NCBI GenBank assembly: GCA_903822595.1 | Contig: CAIJPS010000060.1 | Coordinates: 1-42,817, forward strand | Source of the DNA: an uncultured Chlorobiaceae bacterium | GTDB lineage: Bacteria; Bacteroidota; Chlorobiia; Chlorobiales; Chlorobiaceae | DNA: 42,817 nucleotides | Direction: 5' to 3' | Part shown: piece by piece, positions 17,538-28,841 of the stretch | How the letters are laid out: every line of letters begins with the position of its first letter | How positions within the stretch are numbered: the first letter of the stretch is position 1 | Position numbers and translations under genes: made by a program | The notes under the pieces: generated by a model | Seen by the model: only the letters and a program-made list of their open reading frames with translations | Databases searched by the model: none | What the model was told of the DNA's origin: nothing

Positions 17538-18830
17538 TCATATCCCGTTGTTTTTCCGGCGAAGATATGCCGGAGTATCTGACAAACCTTTCTGAATTTT
17601 ATCTTCGTGCTCTCCTCTGCCACCCGTCAGCGGTGGATTGTAATCGGGATCATGCCCGGCATTTTTCCGTCCACCCACTTCGTGAGGATCATTAATTGAT
17701 AGCTGCCTTCTAATATAGGCAGGAATACGCAAATCCTCTTCCTTTCGCTCAGGAAAAAGGGATGCTGTCTGCCGAACAGATGACGGAGCCTGCCCCAGCC
17801 TTATACCCGGAACCGGAGCAACAAATTGGCGCACCGTCTGCACCGCTCCATCATCCTGCGCCTTTCGCTTGAAACCGGTAACAATCACAGTCACCCTGAT
17901 TTCACCCGATACCTGGGGCTCATCAACATAACCGTTGATAATCTTTGCATCACTGCCAACCTGTTCCTCGATATAGTTCATGGCATCGGACATGTCCCTC
18001 ATGGTCACCTCGCCGGTAATGTTGACCAGCACCCCTTTGGCTCCCTTTACCGAAACACCTTCAAGAAGGGGACTGTTGAGAGCGTCAGATGAGGCCTTCA
18101 GTGCCCGGCGCTCACCTGCAGCAGCAGCAGAGCCCATAACCGCATCACCCGCACCCGCCATAATGCTGCGAACATCAGCAAAATCAACATTGACATGCCC
18201 ATGACGGGTAATAATATCAGCGATGCCTTTGGCCGCCCTGTAGAGAACATCATTGGCCATGTTAAAGGCTTCGGTGGCGCTTACCCCCTCTTCGGCAATA
18301 CTGAGGATCTTTTCATTTTCAACGAGGATAAGGGTATCGATGTATTTTCGAAGTTCGACGATGCCGCCATCAGCAATCTTCGCCTTGACCTGACCCTCGA
18401 AATTAAACGGTCTGGTAACGACACCGATGGTGAGTATGCCCATATTCCTTGCGATTGAGGCAATCACCGGTGCAGCACCGGTTCCAGTACCTTTGCCCAT
18501 GCCCGCAGCAATAAAAACAAGATCAGCACCCCTAAGCTGAGCTGCAATAATCTCCCGATCATCTTCGGCTGCCTGACGACCTTTGGCCGGATCAGCCCCG
18601 GCACCCAGCCCATTCGTCGCTTTCTTGCCAATTTGCACCCTAAGCGGAGCTTTCGAGTTCAGCAAAGCCTGGCGATCGGTATTGAACACGATATATTCAA
18701 CGCCGCTGATCTTCCGGTCGATCATATTGTTTACCGCATTGCCGCCGCAACCGCCCACGCCAACAATCCTTATGGTAACCCCTTTACCCTGGTCACTGTC
18801 AAACAGGCCGGGATCAAGCTCAAATGCCAT
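17538..18830 (-). CDS. ftsZ: Cell division GTPase FtsZ
   Basis: The tubulin homologue that forms the cytokinetic ring, 430 residues. GTP-binding elements are [13 protein letters not shown] (from G24) and the tubulin signature, which reads [13 protein letters not shown] rather than the usual [13 protein letters not shown] (Lys at 113). The T7 region [11 protein letters not shown], with the catalytic loop aspartate, is intact. The linker after ~330 ends with two separate copies of the FtsA-binding type peptide: RIPAYIRRQ near residues 368-376 and DTPAYLRRK near 418-426. It follows ftsA by 43 bases within the dcw operon. Confidence 0.96.
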   Translation of the reverse strand: MAFELDPGLFDSDQGKGVTIRIVGVGGCGGNAVNNMIDRKISGVEYIVFNTDRQALLNSKAPLRVQIGKKATNGLGAGADPAKGRQAAEDDREIIAAQLRGADLVFIAAGMGKGTGTGAAPVIASIARNMGILTIGVVTRPFNFEGQVKAKIADGGIVELRKYIDTLILVENEKILSIAEEGVSATEAFNMANDVLYRAAKGIADIITRHGHVNVDFADVRSIMAGAGDAVMGSAAAAGERRALKASSDALNSPLLEGVSVKGAKGVLVNITGEVTMRDMSDAMNYIEEQVGSDAKIINGYVDEPQVSGEIRVTVIVTGFKRKAQDDGAVQTVRQFVAPVPGIRLGQAPSSVRQTASLFPERKEEDLRIPAYIRRQLSINDPHEVGGRKNAGHDPDYNPPLTGGRGEHEDKIQKGLSDTPAYLRRKNNGI

Positions 18831-18873
18831 GTTATCAGTTCTCCCCTTTAAAAGGCTCTTATTTGCTCTTTCT

Positions 18874-20211
18874 TCACAGATTATCCCAGAATTTTTTCAT
18901 CCGGTCCACAATTTTTTTCCCGGCAGGACTCTGCTCCTGCGCCAAAGGCTCTTCCCTGATTCCCGCAGGCGCATCAACAGGGATTACCTCCGCTGTTGAT
19001 GCGAAACTATGATCAACAGAAAGATTGTTCTGAAATGCGTGGGCCACAAGACCCATTACCGTTGCATACATGGGGTTATTGACTGAACCCTTGATCCCGC
19101 CGGATACCCCTTCCGGGTAGCCGATACGAACATCAAGACCAAAAACATCATGAGCCAGCTCTTCGGTACCCGGCAAGAGCGAACCTCCACCTGTTATAAT
19201 TGCACCCGCATTGAGATATTCATAATAACCTGACCGCTGCACCGAGTCCCGCACCAATTCCAGAATCTCCATCATCCGCGCTTCAATAATCATCGTCAAC
19301 GAACTCTTCGGAACGGACTTTTGTGTCCGCCCTTCGATACCCTCAATCAGAAGATCCTCGTCCTCGCCACTGAGCCTGCTGTACGCACAGCCATGTTTTA
19401 TTTTCAAATCTTCGGCGACCTCGTAAAGAGCCCTCACTCCGTGTGCAACATCATGTGTCACATCGTTTGCAGCAACCTTGATGACCTCCGAGTAGCGAAT
19501 CGCACCGTCAATATAGATGGCAACCTCAGTTGTTCCGCCGCCAATATCAATGACAACCACACCGCTTTTCTTCTCACGCTCTTTCATTACAGCCATACCC
19601 GAAGCCACCGGCTCAAAAGTAACCGCATTGATCTCAAGACCAGCCTTCTCGACACACTGTTTGATATTGCGAATCTTTGTCCTCAAACCAACCACAATAT
19701 AGGCGCTGCCCCGCATCGTCGTCCCGGCCATCCCTATTGGATCAAGAAGCCCCTCCTGATCATCAACAATGAACTCCTGGGGAATAACATGAATAATTTC
19801 ATGATCAATATCCAGATAGCGGATATTAGTCTTTGCTTTTTCCAGAAAACGCTTTACATCTGAATCATTGACAATCCCGGTCTGGTTGATGCTGATTTCA
19901 GAATTACTATGGATACAGTGGACATGTGCCCCGGAAATACCGACATTGACACCATGGATCCGAATGGAAGACTCCCGCTCAGCATCCGCAACCGCAGATC
20001 TTATAGCGGCTACCGTCTTGTTGATGTTGACAACCGTCGCCCGTTGAAGACCATCGGAATTGGAACGTCCTTTTCCAAGCACATTGAGCTTTCCTATTTC
20101 ATCTTTTTCGGCAACAACAACGCACACCTTGGTTGTTCCAATATCAAGACCTACTGCGATATTGCTTTTCAGCATTGTTACTATTCTTGCATGATTATCA
20201 CAGGGAAACAT
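18874..20211 (-). CDS. ftsA: Cell division protein FtsA
   Basis: An actin-like ATPase that anchors FtsZ to the membrane, 445 residues. Phosphate 1 motif: [18 protein letters not shown]. Phosphate 2: [15 protein letters not shown]. The SHS2 domain 1C lies between them, and the adenosine motif is [14 protein letters not shown]. The C-terminus [14 protein letters not shown] is the amphipathic membrane-targeting helix. The ATG at 20211 has GGAGG nine bases upstream and overlaps ftsQ by 14 bases. The internal ATG at 20175 fits family starts better but has a weak ribosome site. Confidence 0.95.
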   Translation of the reverse strand: MFPCDNHARIVTMLKSNIAVGLDIGTTKVCVVVAEKDEIGKLNVLGKGRSNSDGLQRATVVNINKTVAAIRSAVADAERESSIRIHGVNVGISGAHVHCIHSNSEISINQTGIVNDSDVKRFLEKAKTNIRYLDIDHEIIHVIPQEFIVDDQEGLLDPIGMAGTTMRGSAYIVVGLRTKIRNIKQCVEKAGLEINAVTFEPVASGMAVMKEREKKSGVVVIDIGGGTTEVAIYIDGAIRYSEVIKVAANDVTHDVAHGVRALYEVAEDLKIKHGCAYSRLSGEDEDLLIEGIEGRTQKSVPKSSLTMIIEARMMEILELVRDSVQRSGYYEYLNAGAIITGGGSLLPGTEELAHDVFGLDVRIGYPEGVSGGIKGSVNNPMYATVMGLVAHAFQNNLSVDHSFASTAEVIPVDAPAGIREEPLAQEQSPAGKKIVDRMKKFWDNL

Positions 20212-21091
20212 CCTGTGGAGCCTCCGGAGATACGGGATCCCTGGTAAAAATCCTGTCTCTGAACCTCAAGTCCACAGTCTCATAAGAGTCAAAACCTTTT
20301 TTTGAAACCACCTTTTGCCAGAATATCTCGAATTTTTTCAACTTTTCCTTGTAGTTCCCATCATTACCGACAATAAAACGGACAGGAGCCTGCAGAGCAA
20401 TGCAACAAGCCATATTGTTGTCAGCAAGATGAAGTTCACCAATAAGCAAGCGTGCATAATCACTCTCTGCAAGCGCCTCAAGAAATTGCATGATCATTTT
20501 GGCATCACGCACCTCAAGCTGCCGCAAGCCGTTCCCGACACTCTGCAACCGCGTTATTCCGGTAACTTCGAGCAATTTTGGAACTCGACCGGCAATATCC
20601 TTCTTCTCCGGCAAAAGAAATCCCTCACGATCAATAGCCATAATTTGACCATTAATAACCGTAACAGCAACGGGCTCTCGTTCGAAAACCGTGACACGGA
20701 CAAGCCCGTTCAACTCCTTGCTGATCTCGGCATCCCTGAGATAGGGAAGTGCCAAAACCCTCTTTTTCAGCTCTCTGGTATCAAGTTTCTCCAAATTTCT
20801 GCCTTTGAAGTCACTCAGGCGTGATAGAAGCTCCCTGTCAGAAATAATCGAAGCCCCATCAACAACAAAACCCCTCACAAGCACCCCTTTTTTCCACTGC
20901 GACGCAAAAAAAGCAAGTACAACAAGAGCCGCGAGTACCATCAGAAAAATAAATATCCGCACAAACCAGGTCCCGCTGGAAGTCGAACGCAAATCACCCC
21001 CGATTTCGCCTCCAGAAGCCCATTTCCGGGAGCCTTTGGAGTCAGGCTCCGGAAAAGAACCCAAAACCTCCTGCCTTTTAGAATCAGACAT
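20198..21091 (-). CDS. ftsQ: Cell division protein FtsQ
   Basis: A bitopic divisome protein, 297 residues. A ~45-residue cytoplasmic tail is followed by one membrane helix (TWFVRIFIFLMVLAALVVLA) and a periplasmic POTRA domain beginning about VLVRGFVVDGASIISDRELL. The beta domain contains the conserved REPVAV. It links FtsL and FtsB to the ring. It follows murC by 24 bases and has no evident ribosome site (T-rich before the ATG), so it may depend on coupling from murC. Confidence 0.9.
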   Translation of the reverse strand: MSDSKRQEVLGSFPEPDSKGSRKWASGGEIGGDLRSTSSGTWFVRIFIFLMVLAALVVLAFFASQWKKGVLVRGFVVDGASIISDRELLSRLSDFKGRNLEKLDTRELKKRVLALPYLRDAEISKELNGLVRVTVFEREPVAVTVINGQIMAIDREGFLLPEKKDIAGRVPKLLEVTGITRLQSVGNGLRQLEVRDAKMIMQFLEALAESDYARLLIGELHLADNNMACCIALQAPVRFIVGNDGNYKEKLKKFEIFWQKVVSKKGFDSYETVDLRFRDRIFTRDPVSPEAPQDVSL

Positions 21092-21115
21092 AAAAAAATG
21101 CTTTTTCGAATCCGT

Positions 21116-22555
21116 TCATGACACCACCAAACCTGATATGGATGCTCCATCACAGGAATCAGGAACACTCTCCCTGCACGCTGCGGCGACTCTCGATGCA
21201 AGATGGGTAATATCTCCTGCACCCATGAAAAGAAGCAGATTTCCGTTGACCGAGAATTCAAGAAGAGCTGAAAAGAGACTCTCCATATCGGCAATAAATT
21301 CAACATGCTTGCCGCCTGCTTTCCGGACGGCGTCAGCAACCAGTTCCCCATCAACACCTGGGTAATCTACAGACTTTTCACGAGCTGCATAGACGTCAGC
21401 AACAAAAACAATGTCGGCCCTTGAAAGTGCCCATCCATATTCATGAGCAAACTCCCTTGTCCGGGAAAACAAATGCGGCTGAAAAATTGCGACTACTTTG
21501 GAATTAAACCAGCCACTTTTTGCCGCTTTGACGGTTGCCTTGACTTCTGATGGATGGTGGGCATAATCGTCCACAACCAGAAGCCCCTGACCATTATCAT
21601 ATTTCACCTGAAACCGTCTCCTCATGCCGCTGTATCGGCCAAGCCCCACAATCAGCCGTTCAGGCATGATTCCCAACTCAAGACCTGTAGAAAAAGCCGC
21701 CAGTGCATTAAGTACATTATGGCGTCCAGGCACATTGATGCAAACATCCCGATACTCACGGCCATATACCTGGATAGAAAAACTGGTGCGCTGTTTTTCC
21801 AGAACAATATCCGAAGCCATAACATCCGCAGGCTCATCAATGCCAAAGGTTGTATGAAGACGGTTCATCAATGGAATGATCGTTCTGATCTCCGGCCAAT
21901 CAACGCAACAGATCACCCGCCCGTAAAAAGGTACTTTGTTGGCAAAAGTAACAAACGCCTGCTTCAGCTCATCAAGGGTACCATAAATATCCATATGTTC
22001 AGACTCAAGGCTGTTGATAACCGCAATAGTGGGGGTAAGTTTTAAAAATGCACGATCATACTCATCAGCCTCGATAACCATAAATTTTCCCTCACCAACG
22101 ACGGTACTGCCTTTCAGATAGTCTGATATTCCACCAATCATAACTGTCGGCGACTCACCAGACTCAATCAGCATGGTAGCGATCATGGCTGTAGTCGTCG
22201 TTTTTCCATGTGTACCAGCAATGCATACTCCATATTTGTAGCGCATGAGCTCACCAAGCATCTCGTCCCGCTTGATGACAGGAATTCCCGCTTTTGCAGC
22301 GGCAATGACTTCAATATTCTCATCCGGTCTGATCGCAGACGAGTAAACAACAACATCAGATGAAGCAACCTGCTCAGCCCGATGTCCCTGGTAAATGATT
22401 GCGCCGTGCTCGACAAGCTTCTCTGTCACCTCACCAGACGAAAGATCAGAACCAGTGACGCTGAACCCTGACTTTAGAAGCAACTCGGCAATAGCGCTCA
22501 TGCCTGCGCCACCAACTCCGACAATATGGACGCTTTTTGTTTTTCCCAGTTCCAT
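21116..22555 (-). CDS. murC: UDP-N-acetylmuramate--L-alanine ligase
   Basis: Adds L-Ala to UDP-MurNAc, the first amino-acid step of peptidoglycan precursor synthesis. From the ATG at 22555 (ribosome site GAGGG) it has 479 residues. The Rossmann start is [18 protein letters not shown], the ATP loop is [10 protein letters not shown] near residue 114, and HMDIYG and the C-terminal domain beginning near [12 protein letters not shown] are present. An upstream TTG would add 11 lysine-rich residues and overlap murG; the ATG is favoured. It lies between murG and ftsQ in the dcw operon. Confidence 0.95.
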   Translation of the reverse strand: MELGKTKSVHIVGVGGAGMSAIAELLLKSGFSVTGSDLSSGEVTEKLVEHGAIIYQGHRAEQVASSDVVVYSSAIRPDENIEVIAAAKAGIPVIKRDEMLGELMRYKYGVCIAGTHGKTTTTAMIATMLIESGESPTVMIGGISDYLKGSTVVGEGKFMVIEADEYDRAFLKLTPTIAVINSLESEHMDIYGTLDELKQAFVTFANKVPFYGRVICCVDWPEIRTIIPLMNRLHTTFGIDEPADVMASDIVLEKQRTSFSIQVYGREYRDVCINVPGRHNVLNALAAFSTGLELGIMPERLIVGLGRYSGMRRRFQVKYDNGQGLLVVDDYAHHPSEVKATVKAAKSGWFNSKVVAIFQPHLFSRTREFAHEYGWALSRADIVFVADVYAAREKSVDYPGVDGELVADAVRKAGGKHVEFIADMESLFSALLEFSVNGNLLLFMGAGDITHLASRVAAACRESVPDSCDGASISGLVVS

Positions 22556-22571
22556 GTTTAAACCCTCTTTC

Positions 22572-23669
22572 TTAATTTTTTTTTGCAAGACGGATGATGC
22601 TCAACGCAAGCTTATGGGCCGCATCAGGATATGCCAGTTTCCGGGAAGCCACACCCATGCTTCGCAGCTTTTCAGCATCATGAAGCAACTCAAGAATACC
22701 TTGTATTGACGTGTCTTCGACGAGACGATTATCCTCAACTGCCATCGCCGCACCGCTCGCAACAAGAGCCTTGGCATTATGACGCTGATGGTCACCGGTC
22801 GCGTAAGGGTAGGGCACAAGAACCGATGGCTTGCCAAGATTGGTCAGCTCGGCAATGGATGAAGCGCCTGCCCGACAAAGAACAAGATCGGATGCACTGT
22901 AGGCCGCTCCCATATTTTCGATATAGGGAGCAATCCACACACAAGAAGATGAGTTAACATGGCTCCTTATACGCTCGAAATCGAGTGCGCCGGTCTGCCA
23001 GATAATATTTGATGATGCCGTAAGGTCACCAAGCCGCTGAAGCACGGCATTATTTATTGAACGCGCACCCCGACTCCCACCAAAAACGAGAAGGGTGGGG
23101 CGCTCTTCATCCAGAGAGAAGTAATGCCTTGCCGAGGCAGAATCCAGAAGATCAAACGACCGTGCCGGATTACCTGAAACAAAAAGCTGCTCTTTTTTGA
23201 CAATAAAACCACGCGCCTCTTCAAAAGAGAGATGCACTTCACTGGCCAGCACTGCAAGCAGTTTGGTTGTGACACCAGGAAACGCATTTTGCTCCTGAAT
23301 AAGCGTTTTTTTCCGCATAAGCTGGGCAGCAAGAAGTAACGGTGCGCTGACAAATCCACCCGTACCAACAACAACATCAGGATTTTCACGCCCGATCAAG
23401 GCAACAGCGCGTCCCAGAGCCGCAACAAAATCAGCAACCACGCCAATATTGATAACCATATCAGCAAGTGACCATCCCCTTTTCAAGCCTCTGACCGGAA
23501 TGAGATGCAACCGGTAACCGAGCCTTGGAACTTCGGTCGCCTCAATGCCCGCGGTTGTACCGGCAAAAGAGAGAGCGGCATCCGGCACCAGTTTCCTCAG
23601 CTCTCCGGCCATAGCTACAGCCGGATATAAATGACCACCGGTTCCTCCACCGGCAAAAAGCACGTTCAT
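22572..23669 (-). CDS. murG: Lipid II synthase, UDP-GlcNAc transferase MurG
   Basis: A peripheral GT28 glycosyltransferase that converts lipid I to lipid II on the inner face of the membrane, 365 residues. The first G-loop is [20 protein letters not shown], and the second includes [16 protein letters not shown]. The donor-binding stretch is [20 protein letters not shown] followed by [12 protein letters not shown]. The start overlaps the ftsW stop as ATGA, so the two are probably translationally coupled. Confidence 0.95.
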   Translation of the reverse strand: MNVLFAGGGTGGHLYPAVAMAGELRKLVPDAALSFAGTTAGIEATEVPRLGYRLHLIPVRGLKRGWSLADMVINIGVVADFVAALGRAVALIGRENPDVVVGTGGFVSAPLLLAAQLMRKKTLIQEQNAFPGVTTKLLAVLASEVHLSFEEARGFIVKKEQLFVSGNPARSFDLLDSASARHYFSLDEERPTLLVFGGSRGARSINNAVLQRLGDLTASSNIIWQTGALDFERIRSHVNSSSCVWIAPYIENMGAAYSASDLVLCRAGASSIAELTNLGKPSVLVPYPYATGDHQRHNAKALVASGAAMAVEDNRLVEDTSIQGILELLHDAEKLRSMGVASRKLAYPDAAHKLALSIIRLAKKN

Positions 23670-24871
23670 ACCCTACTCCCGTCAGTGACCTCAACTGGAA
23701 CGCTTCTTTCAACTTCCGGTTTCTTGTAACGCGAAATGCTCATGAGGATCCCTACCCCGAGGGAGTTAAAGAGGAGAGCGGTACCGCCATAGCTGATAAA
23801 TGGGAGGGCGACACCGGTTGAGGGAAACAGATGACACGCAACAGCAATATTAACAAAAGCAAAAAGAGTAATGGCCAAGGTAATGCCGGTTGCAATAAAT
23901 TTACCAAAATTATCGGGGGCATGTTTGGCGATCATAAGACCGCAAACTAAAAATCCCACAAAAAGTGCAATGACGGCAATAGCCCCCACAAACCCATACT
24001 CCTCGCCAATAACCACAAAGACATAATCATTATAGGAGAGTGGCAGATAGAGCTCCCGCTGCTTGCTTGCACCGATACCGAGTCCGAACAGCCCCCCGTT
24101 ACCCAGACCAATCAATGCCTGAATCACCTGCCAGGTCGCCCCTTGTTCATTAGCACTATTCAATGGCTTCAAACGTGCACTGCGATATGGAGATGTAATA
24201 ACATAAACTGCAGCAACAGGTATCAGCACCAAAATGGTAGAGATAAGATGACGCATGTTAACTCCACCGATAAACATAAGCGTAAATCCTATCATGGCGA
24301 TCAGGGTCGCCGTACTGAAATTCGGTTCGAGTGCCACAAGTACCACAACGACCATCAAAAGGGTGAGCATGGGATAATAAGAGGTGTGAAGATCCCTTAT
24401 AAATCCCTGTTTTTCACTGATAAGCCTTGAAAAATGAAAGATAATCGCATATTTGGCAAAGTCCGATACCTGGAATTTAAGCGGCCCGAAGCCTATCCAG
24501 CGAGCAGCCCCGGAAATAAGCCCTACCGCCTTCAAAGCAAGAAGAAGGGTCAAAAGCACAATACTGGCAAAGAGAATTATTTTACTCGTCTTCCAGAAAA
24601 CATGATAGTCGAGCTGGGCAACAAAAAGCACGGTAACGATTCCAATCAGAGAAAAAATTAGCTGACGCCACAAAAAATACTCTGAGCTTGAGTACGTCAT
24701 AACAGCCCATCCAGCACCGCTGCTGTAGACAACAACAATACCTATGCTCATAAGAATGGAGACAATGAGTACCAAAAGCTTTCCGGCAAACATTCCTCTG
24801 CCTGAAGAGGGTAAGAGCGCGCTCATGGTGGGAACCTCTGCGGTATCCGGAGTGTAATCACTATTCACCAT
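23666..24871 (-). CDS. ftsW: Peptidoglycan polymerase FtsW (SEDS family)
   Basis: A multi-pass glycosyltransferase that polymerises septal glycan with FtsI. From the ATG at 24871, which overlaps the murD stop in ATGGTGA, it has 401 residues. About ten membrane helices are evident. SEDS landmarks include [33 protein letters not shown]-like text near residue 185, [17 protein letters not shown] and the C-terminal [19 protein letters not shown]. An upstream in-frame start at 24892 is also possible. Confidence 0.94.
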   Translation of the reverse strand: MVNSDYTPDTAEVPTMSALLPSSGRGMFAGKLLVLIVSILMSIGIVVVYSSGAGWAVMTYSSSEYFLWRQLIFSLIGIVTVLFVAQLDYHVFWKTSKIILFASIVLLTLLLALKAVGLISGAARWIGFGPLKFQVSDFAKYAIIFHFSRLISEKQGFIRDLHTSYYPMLTLLMVVVVLVALEPNFSTATLIAMIGFTLMFIGGVNMRHLISTILVLIPVAAVYVITSPYRSARLKPLNSANEQGATWQVIQALIGLGNGGLFGLGIGASKQRELYLPLSYNDYVFVVIGEEYGFVGAIAVIALFVGFLVCGLMIAKHAPDNFGKFIATGITLAITLFAFVNIAVACHLFPSTGVALPFISYGGTALLFNSLGVGILMSISRYKKPEVERSVPVEVTDGSRV

Positions 24872-26262
24872 GGCTGTAACTGACGAACGCATTGTTTAAA
24901 CTGCATACCTCTATCCTCAAAATTTTTGAACATATCAAAGCTCGCGCACCCAGGCGAAAAGAGCACGGTCTGGCCTGGCCTGGCAGCGTCAGAGGCAAAC
25001 AAAACCGCATCTTCAAGTGATGCTGCAGCTTTGACGGGAACAACGCCCTGAAAGTCTGAAACGATCTTTCCCTGCGATTCGCCGAGAGCAATAAGCAAAG
25101 ATATCTTTTTACGGACAAGCCCGGCAATCGAAGCGTAATCGTTGCCTTTATCCCTTCCTCCAGCAATAAGAACCGCCGTACCGGGAAGCGCTTCCAGCGC
25201 CTGACGCATGGCATTGATGTTTGTCGCTTTTGAATCATTGACCCAATCAGCCCCGTTGATGGTCATTACAAATTCCTGGCGGTGCTCAACGCCCCTGAAC
25301 TCCCTGAGTACCAGACGAACCACGTCATTATCGATTCCCAATGCATTCGCGACAGCAACAGCCGCAAGCACGTTGGATACATTGTGACGGCCACGAAAAC
25401 TGTTTTTCAAAAAATCTGATGTCATCACAACAGGCGCATCCCCATTGAGCGTACGAACAACAAGGGTATCGCCATCAAGCAAGACGATACGGGGGTCGGG
25501 CACTCCTCCCGCGGCAGGTTCCATGCCAAATGGGATAATCCTGAACGGAAACCGATCGGCACCATCAAGAAAATGTTCCCTGAGCAACACATCATCCTCG
25601 TTGTAGATAAGCGTATCCTCTGCACCCTGATTGGCATAAATCATGAACTTCGCCGCAGCATAGCGGCCAAGATCTCCTTCATAACGATCGAGATGATCGG
25701 GTGTAATATTCGTGATAACAGCTACGTCTGGTCTGAAGGTGGGAGAGCGCTCCAACTGGTAGCTGCTCAACTCGACCACGGCAATATCCCCGGATTCCAT
25801 ATCCAGCACCCTGGAAGAAAACGGCACTCCTATATTCCCGACACTATATGCCCGGTATCCGCGCCGGAGACCATCCTCAGCACAAATGCGATGAACCAGT
25901 GTGGAGGTGGTGGTTTTTCCGTCCGTACCGGTAATACCGACAATCCTTGCCTTGCAAAAACGGCTCGCTATTTCGATCTCGCTAAAAAGCGGGATTCCTC
26001 TTGCCTGCATGGTCGTCACAACTGCGGCATAAGGCGGAATACCGGGACTGATAACGCAAAAATCAGCATCATACACCGCTTCGGAATGGCCTTTCTGTTC
26101 GAAAGAAATCTGCATCTCCCGGAGACGCTCTGCATCCTCCTCTCCGAAAGCGCCAAGCTCACTAAGCAACACTTTAGCGCCTTCGCGGCGGAGAAGCTCC
26201 GCTGCAGCAAGACCGCTTTTCCCGCCGCCAATGACCGAAACCTTTTTGCCCTTTACATCCAT
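24865..26262 (-). CDS. murD: UDP-N-acetylmuramoylalanine--D-glutamate ligase
   Basis: Adds D-Glu to UDP-MurNAc-L-Ala. From the ATG at 26262 ([17 protein letters not shown]) it has 465 residues, the normal size. The ATP loop is [16 protein letters not shown] near residue 110, with [10 protein letters not shown], the [13 protein letters not shown] region and [12 protein letters not shown] typical of MurD. The frame is open further upstream to 26355, but that part lies inside mraY and is not native. It starts 5 bases after the mraY stop. Confidence 0.95.
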   Translation of the reverse strand: MDVKGKKVSVIGGGKSGLAAAELLRREGAKVLLSELGAFGEEDAERLREMQISFEQKGHSEAVYDADFCVISPGIPPYAAVVTTMQARGIPLFSEIEIASRFCKARIVGITGTDGKTTTSTLVHRICAEDGLRRGYRAYSVGNIGVPFSSRVLDMESGDIAVVELSSYQLERSPTFRPDVAVITNITPDHLDRYEGDLGRYAAAKFMIYANQGAEDTLIYNEDDVLLREHFLDGADRFPFRIIPFGMEPAAGGVPDPRIVLLDGDTLVVRTLNGDAPVVMTSDFLKNSFRGRHNVSNVLAAVAVANALGIDNDVVRLVLREFRGVEHRQEFVMTINGADWVNDSKATNINAMRQALEALPGTAVLIAGGRDKGNDYASIAGLVRKKISLLIALGESQGKIVSDFQGVVPVKAAASLEDAVLFASDAARPGQTVLFSPGCASFDMFKNFEDRGMQFKQCVRQLQPW

Positions 26263-26267
26263 AGCTG

Positions 26268-27374
26268 TTACCTGAGTTTTAAGGTCATGAGACTGGCAAG
26301 AAAAAAGAGAATGGTCAAAATCCAGAACCGGATCACGATCTTTTGTTCCGCCCATCCTTTCAACTGAAAATGGTGATGAAGGGGAGCCATCAAAAAAATC
26401 CTTTGGCCCTGGCCATACCTCATTTTCGTATACTTGAAATAGAGTACCTGAAGGGAAACGGAGAGCGTCTCAAGAAAAAAGATCCCTGCCATCAAGGGCA
26501 AAAGCAGTTCCTGCTTGATCAAAAGCGCGATAACGGCAATAGCACTTCCAAGAGCAAGAGATCCCGTATCGCCCATGATAATCTCTGCCGGATTGGAGTT
26601 AAACCACAAAAAACCGACACAGGCCATGACAATTGCCATACTGACCACGGCAATCTCACCCCCTCCGGGAATAAAGGGAATATTGAGATATACCGCATAG
26701 ACTGCATTACCAGCAAGGTAAGAAAAACCACCCAGACCCATAACCACTATAGCCGAACTGCCAGCAGCAAGACCATCAAGCCCGTCCGTCAGGTTAACCG
26801 CATTCGATACTGCGGTAATGATAAAGATAACGATCGGTATATAAAAAAAACCGTAATCAAGAGTCAGGTGCTTGAAAAACGGCACGGTTGTCGTCGACAG
26901 GAGCACCGAAAAAGCGGGATCAAACCAGGTATAGATCCCTATCACCAGACCAAGAGAGACCTGACCGATAAGTTTATAGCGGGCAGAAAGTCCACCCTTG
27001 ATTTTCAGTACCACCTTGCGGTAATCATCAATAAAGCCAATGATCCCCATCCAGAGAATGGCAAGCATGACCAACCAGACATGTGGATCATTAAATTTTG
27101 ACCAGAGCAGCACAGAGAGCTCAATGGAAAAGATAATGAGGAGCCCTCCCATAGTCGGCAGCTCCTTTTTCTTTTTATGCTCCGGAGGCGCCTCCTCCTT
27201 GACGGGCTCAATGAACCTGGATTTCAGATATCTGATAAATCCGGGCCCGGCAAACAGAGTAATCAGCAGTGCCGTAATCGCTGCTGCGCTTGCCCTGAAA
27301 GTGAGATACTCAATAACATGAAGGCCCGGCGGATCAAACATATCATCAATATACTTCAGCAGATAATAAAGCAT
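26268..27374 (-). CDS. mraY: Phospho-MurNAc-pentapeptide transferase MraY
   Basis: An integral membrane enzyme that attaches phospho-MurNAc-pentapeptide to undecaprenyl phosphate, making lipid I. It has 368 residues and about ten helices. Conserved sites are PTMGGLLII, the magnesium-binding aspartates in FIDDYRKV and [12 protein letters not shown], the GDTGSLALG loop and the histidine motif [12 protein letters not shown]. It starts 3 bases after murF ends. Confidence 0.96.
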   Translation of the reverse strand: MLYYLLKYIDDMFDPPGLHVIEYLTFRASAAAITALLITLFAGPGFIRYLKSRFIEPVKEEAPPEHKKKKELPTMGGLLIIFSIELSVLLWSKFNDPHVWLVMLAILWMGIIGFIDDYRKVVLKIKGGLSARYKLIGQVSLGLVIGIYTWFDPAFSVLLSTTTVPFFKHLTLDYGFFYIPIVIFIITAVSNAVNLTDGLDGLAAGSSAIVVMGLGGFSYLAGNAVYAVYLNIPFIPGGGEIAVVSMAIVMACVGFLWFNSNPAEIIMGDTGSLALGSAIAVIALLIKQELLLPLMAGIFFLETLSVSLQVLYFKYTKMRYGQGQRIFLMAPLHHHFQLKGWAEQKIVIRFWILTILFFLASLMTLKLR

Positions 27375-27377
27375 ACC

Positions 27378-28841
27378 CTATTCTGGCCCGGTTATGGTTA
27401 TAGTTCTTGCATTGATGAGCGCATCGACAACCCGTTCAAGCTTCATTCCCCTTGATCCTTTTATTAAAACAATATCTCCCTCCTGCAGCACTCTCAAAAG
27501 AGCCTCAAGAAGTTTTTCGCGACTCTCAAAATGGCCCCGGCAAAGTCCCGGAACCTCCCGCCCAAAAATCCGGGCCCTCTCTCCAAAAGTAAAGAGCATG
27601 TCAACTGAGCTCCGCTGAAGGTAACAACTGATAGCTTCATGTTCAGCATCTCCCGCCACTCCAAGTTCAAGCATATCACCCAGCACAGCAATTCTTTTGC
27701 CTGAACACGGAATATCACAAAGCGTATCAATCGCCAGGCGCATAGAGTCCGAGTTGGCATTGTAGGTATCATTAAGGATTCTCAGACCGCATGAGTCAAC
27801 GACCTCAAGACGTTTCCAACCACGAGCAGGAGCAAGTCCTTCCAGCCCCTCCCGAATCTGGCTGAGTGAAAGGCCAAAATGGTGCCCGACTGCGGCGGCG
27901 GCAACAGCATTAATCACATTATGCTTTCCGGTAAAGTTCAGCACCACCATTTCTGTTCCAAAATCGGAACAAAGAAGAAAAGAGAGCTGGCCCGCCCTGT
28001 TTACCGAAATCTCCCGTGCCCAACAGCTATGAGCGGGACTTTTTGCAATACCGTAGGTAACGCTCCCCGCCATCCCCTCTCCTGCTGCGCTGAGCCTTAG
28101 ATCATCGGCATTTACAAAAGCAATGCCACCTCTCTGGCGCAGATAATCGAAAAGTGGTATTTCCGCTGCCGCAACCCCATCAAGATCAAGAAGAAACTCA
28201 AGGTGCTCATGACCGATATTTGTCAAAAGAGCATGTGTGGGTCTTGCAATGCTGGCAAGCAATGCCATCTCGCCGGGATGATTAATACCCATCTCGACAA
28301 CAGCGATATCGGTATCAGGGCGAAGTTGCAACAAAGTCAACGGCACGCCGAGATGGTTATTCCTGTTACCCCGGCTCATATTGACCTTAAAGGCGACTCC
28401 AAGCACCGATGCGACCATCTCCTTCGTTGTCGTTTTTCCATTGCTGCCTCCAATAGCTACAACAGGGATAGAAAATTTGCTCCTGTAAATCGTAGCGAGT
28501 TGCTGCAAGCCAGCTACCGTGTCATCCGTGACAATAAAACCTTTTCCTGGAGGCAGCTCAACAGAACCCTGTGCATCATACCACTGACGGCTGACCATTG
28601 CCCAGCATGCGCCCTTCTCAAAAACAGCATTAATATACATGTGCCCATCTGCATGCTCACCTTTCAGGGCAATAAAAAGCTCTCCCCCGGTAACCTCTCT
28701 TGAATCGATGACCACGACGGGAGAGGCAACCTCCCACGGTGGAGGTGGTTGTAAGGGCACGCCATGGCGTGCCCCTACGACCACCTCTCCAACTTCCCGA
28801 AAATCATCAATCGTCAGCACGACTTTCGCGTTTACTTCCAC
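27378..28841 (-). CDS. murF: UDP-MurNAc-tripeptide--D-alanyl-D-alanine ligase
   Basis: Adds D-Ala-D-Ala, completing the pentapeptide precursor; 487 residues. It starts with GTG at 28841, behind a GGAGAGGGAGAG ribosome site inside the murE end (10-base overlap). The N-terminal domain has VVIDSREVTGGELFIALKG, and the ATP loop is AIGGSNGKTTTKEM near residues 130-142. NDTYNANSDSM is typical of MurF. Residues ~19-34 (EVVVGARHGVPLQPPP) are encoded by a palindromic repeat inserted in frame between FREVGE and the conserved VVIDSRE. The gene is otherwise intact. Confidence 0.95.
   Translation of the reverse strand: MEVNAKVVLTIDDFREVGEVVVGARHGVPLQPPPPWEVASPVVVIDSREVTGGELFIALKGEHADGHMYINAVFEKGACWAMVSRQWYDAQGSVELPPGKGFIVTDDTVAGLQQLATIYRSKFSIPVVAIGGSNGKTTTKEMVASVLGVAFKVNMSRGNRNNHLGVPLTLLQLRPDTDIAVVEMGINHPGEMALLASIARPTHALLTNIGHEHLEFLLDLDGVAAAEIPLFDYLRQRGGIAFVNADDLRLSAAGEGMAGSVTYGIAKSPAHSCWAREISVNRAGQLSFLLCSDFGTEMVVLNFTGKHNVINAVAAAAVGHHFGLSLSQIREGLEGLAPARGWKRLEVVDSCGLRILNDTYNANSDSMRLAIDTLCDIPCSGKRIAVLGDMLELGVAGDAEHEAISCYLQRSSVDMLFTFGERARIFGREVPGLCRGHFESREKLLEALLRVLQEGDIVLIKGSRGMKLERVVDALINARTITITGPE
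28742..28787. repeat. Palindromic repeat unit embedded in murF
   Basis: A 46-base inverted repeat: two 22-base arms match at 20 of 22 positions around a central AT. The core reads GGGCACGCCATGGCGTGCCC. It resembles the GGGGCACG-type palindromes dispersed in several bacterial genomes. It falls wholly inside the murF reading frame and keeps it open. I saw no second copy in this window. Confidence 0.85.
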
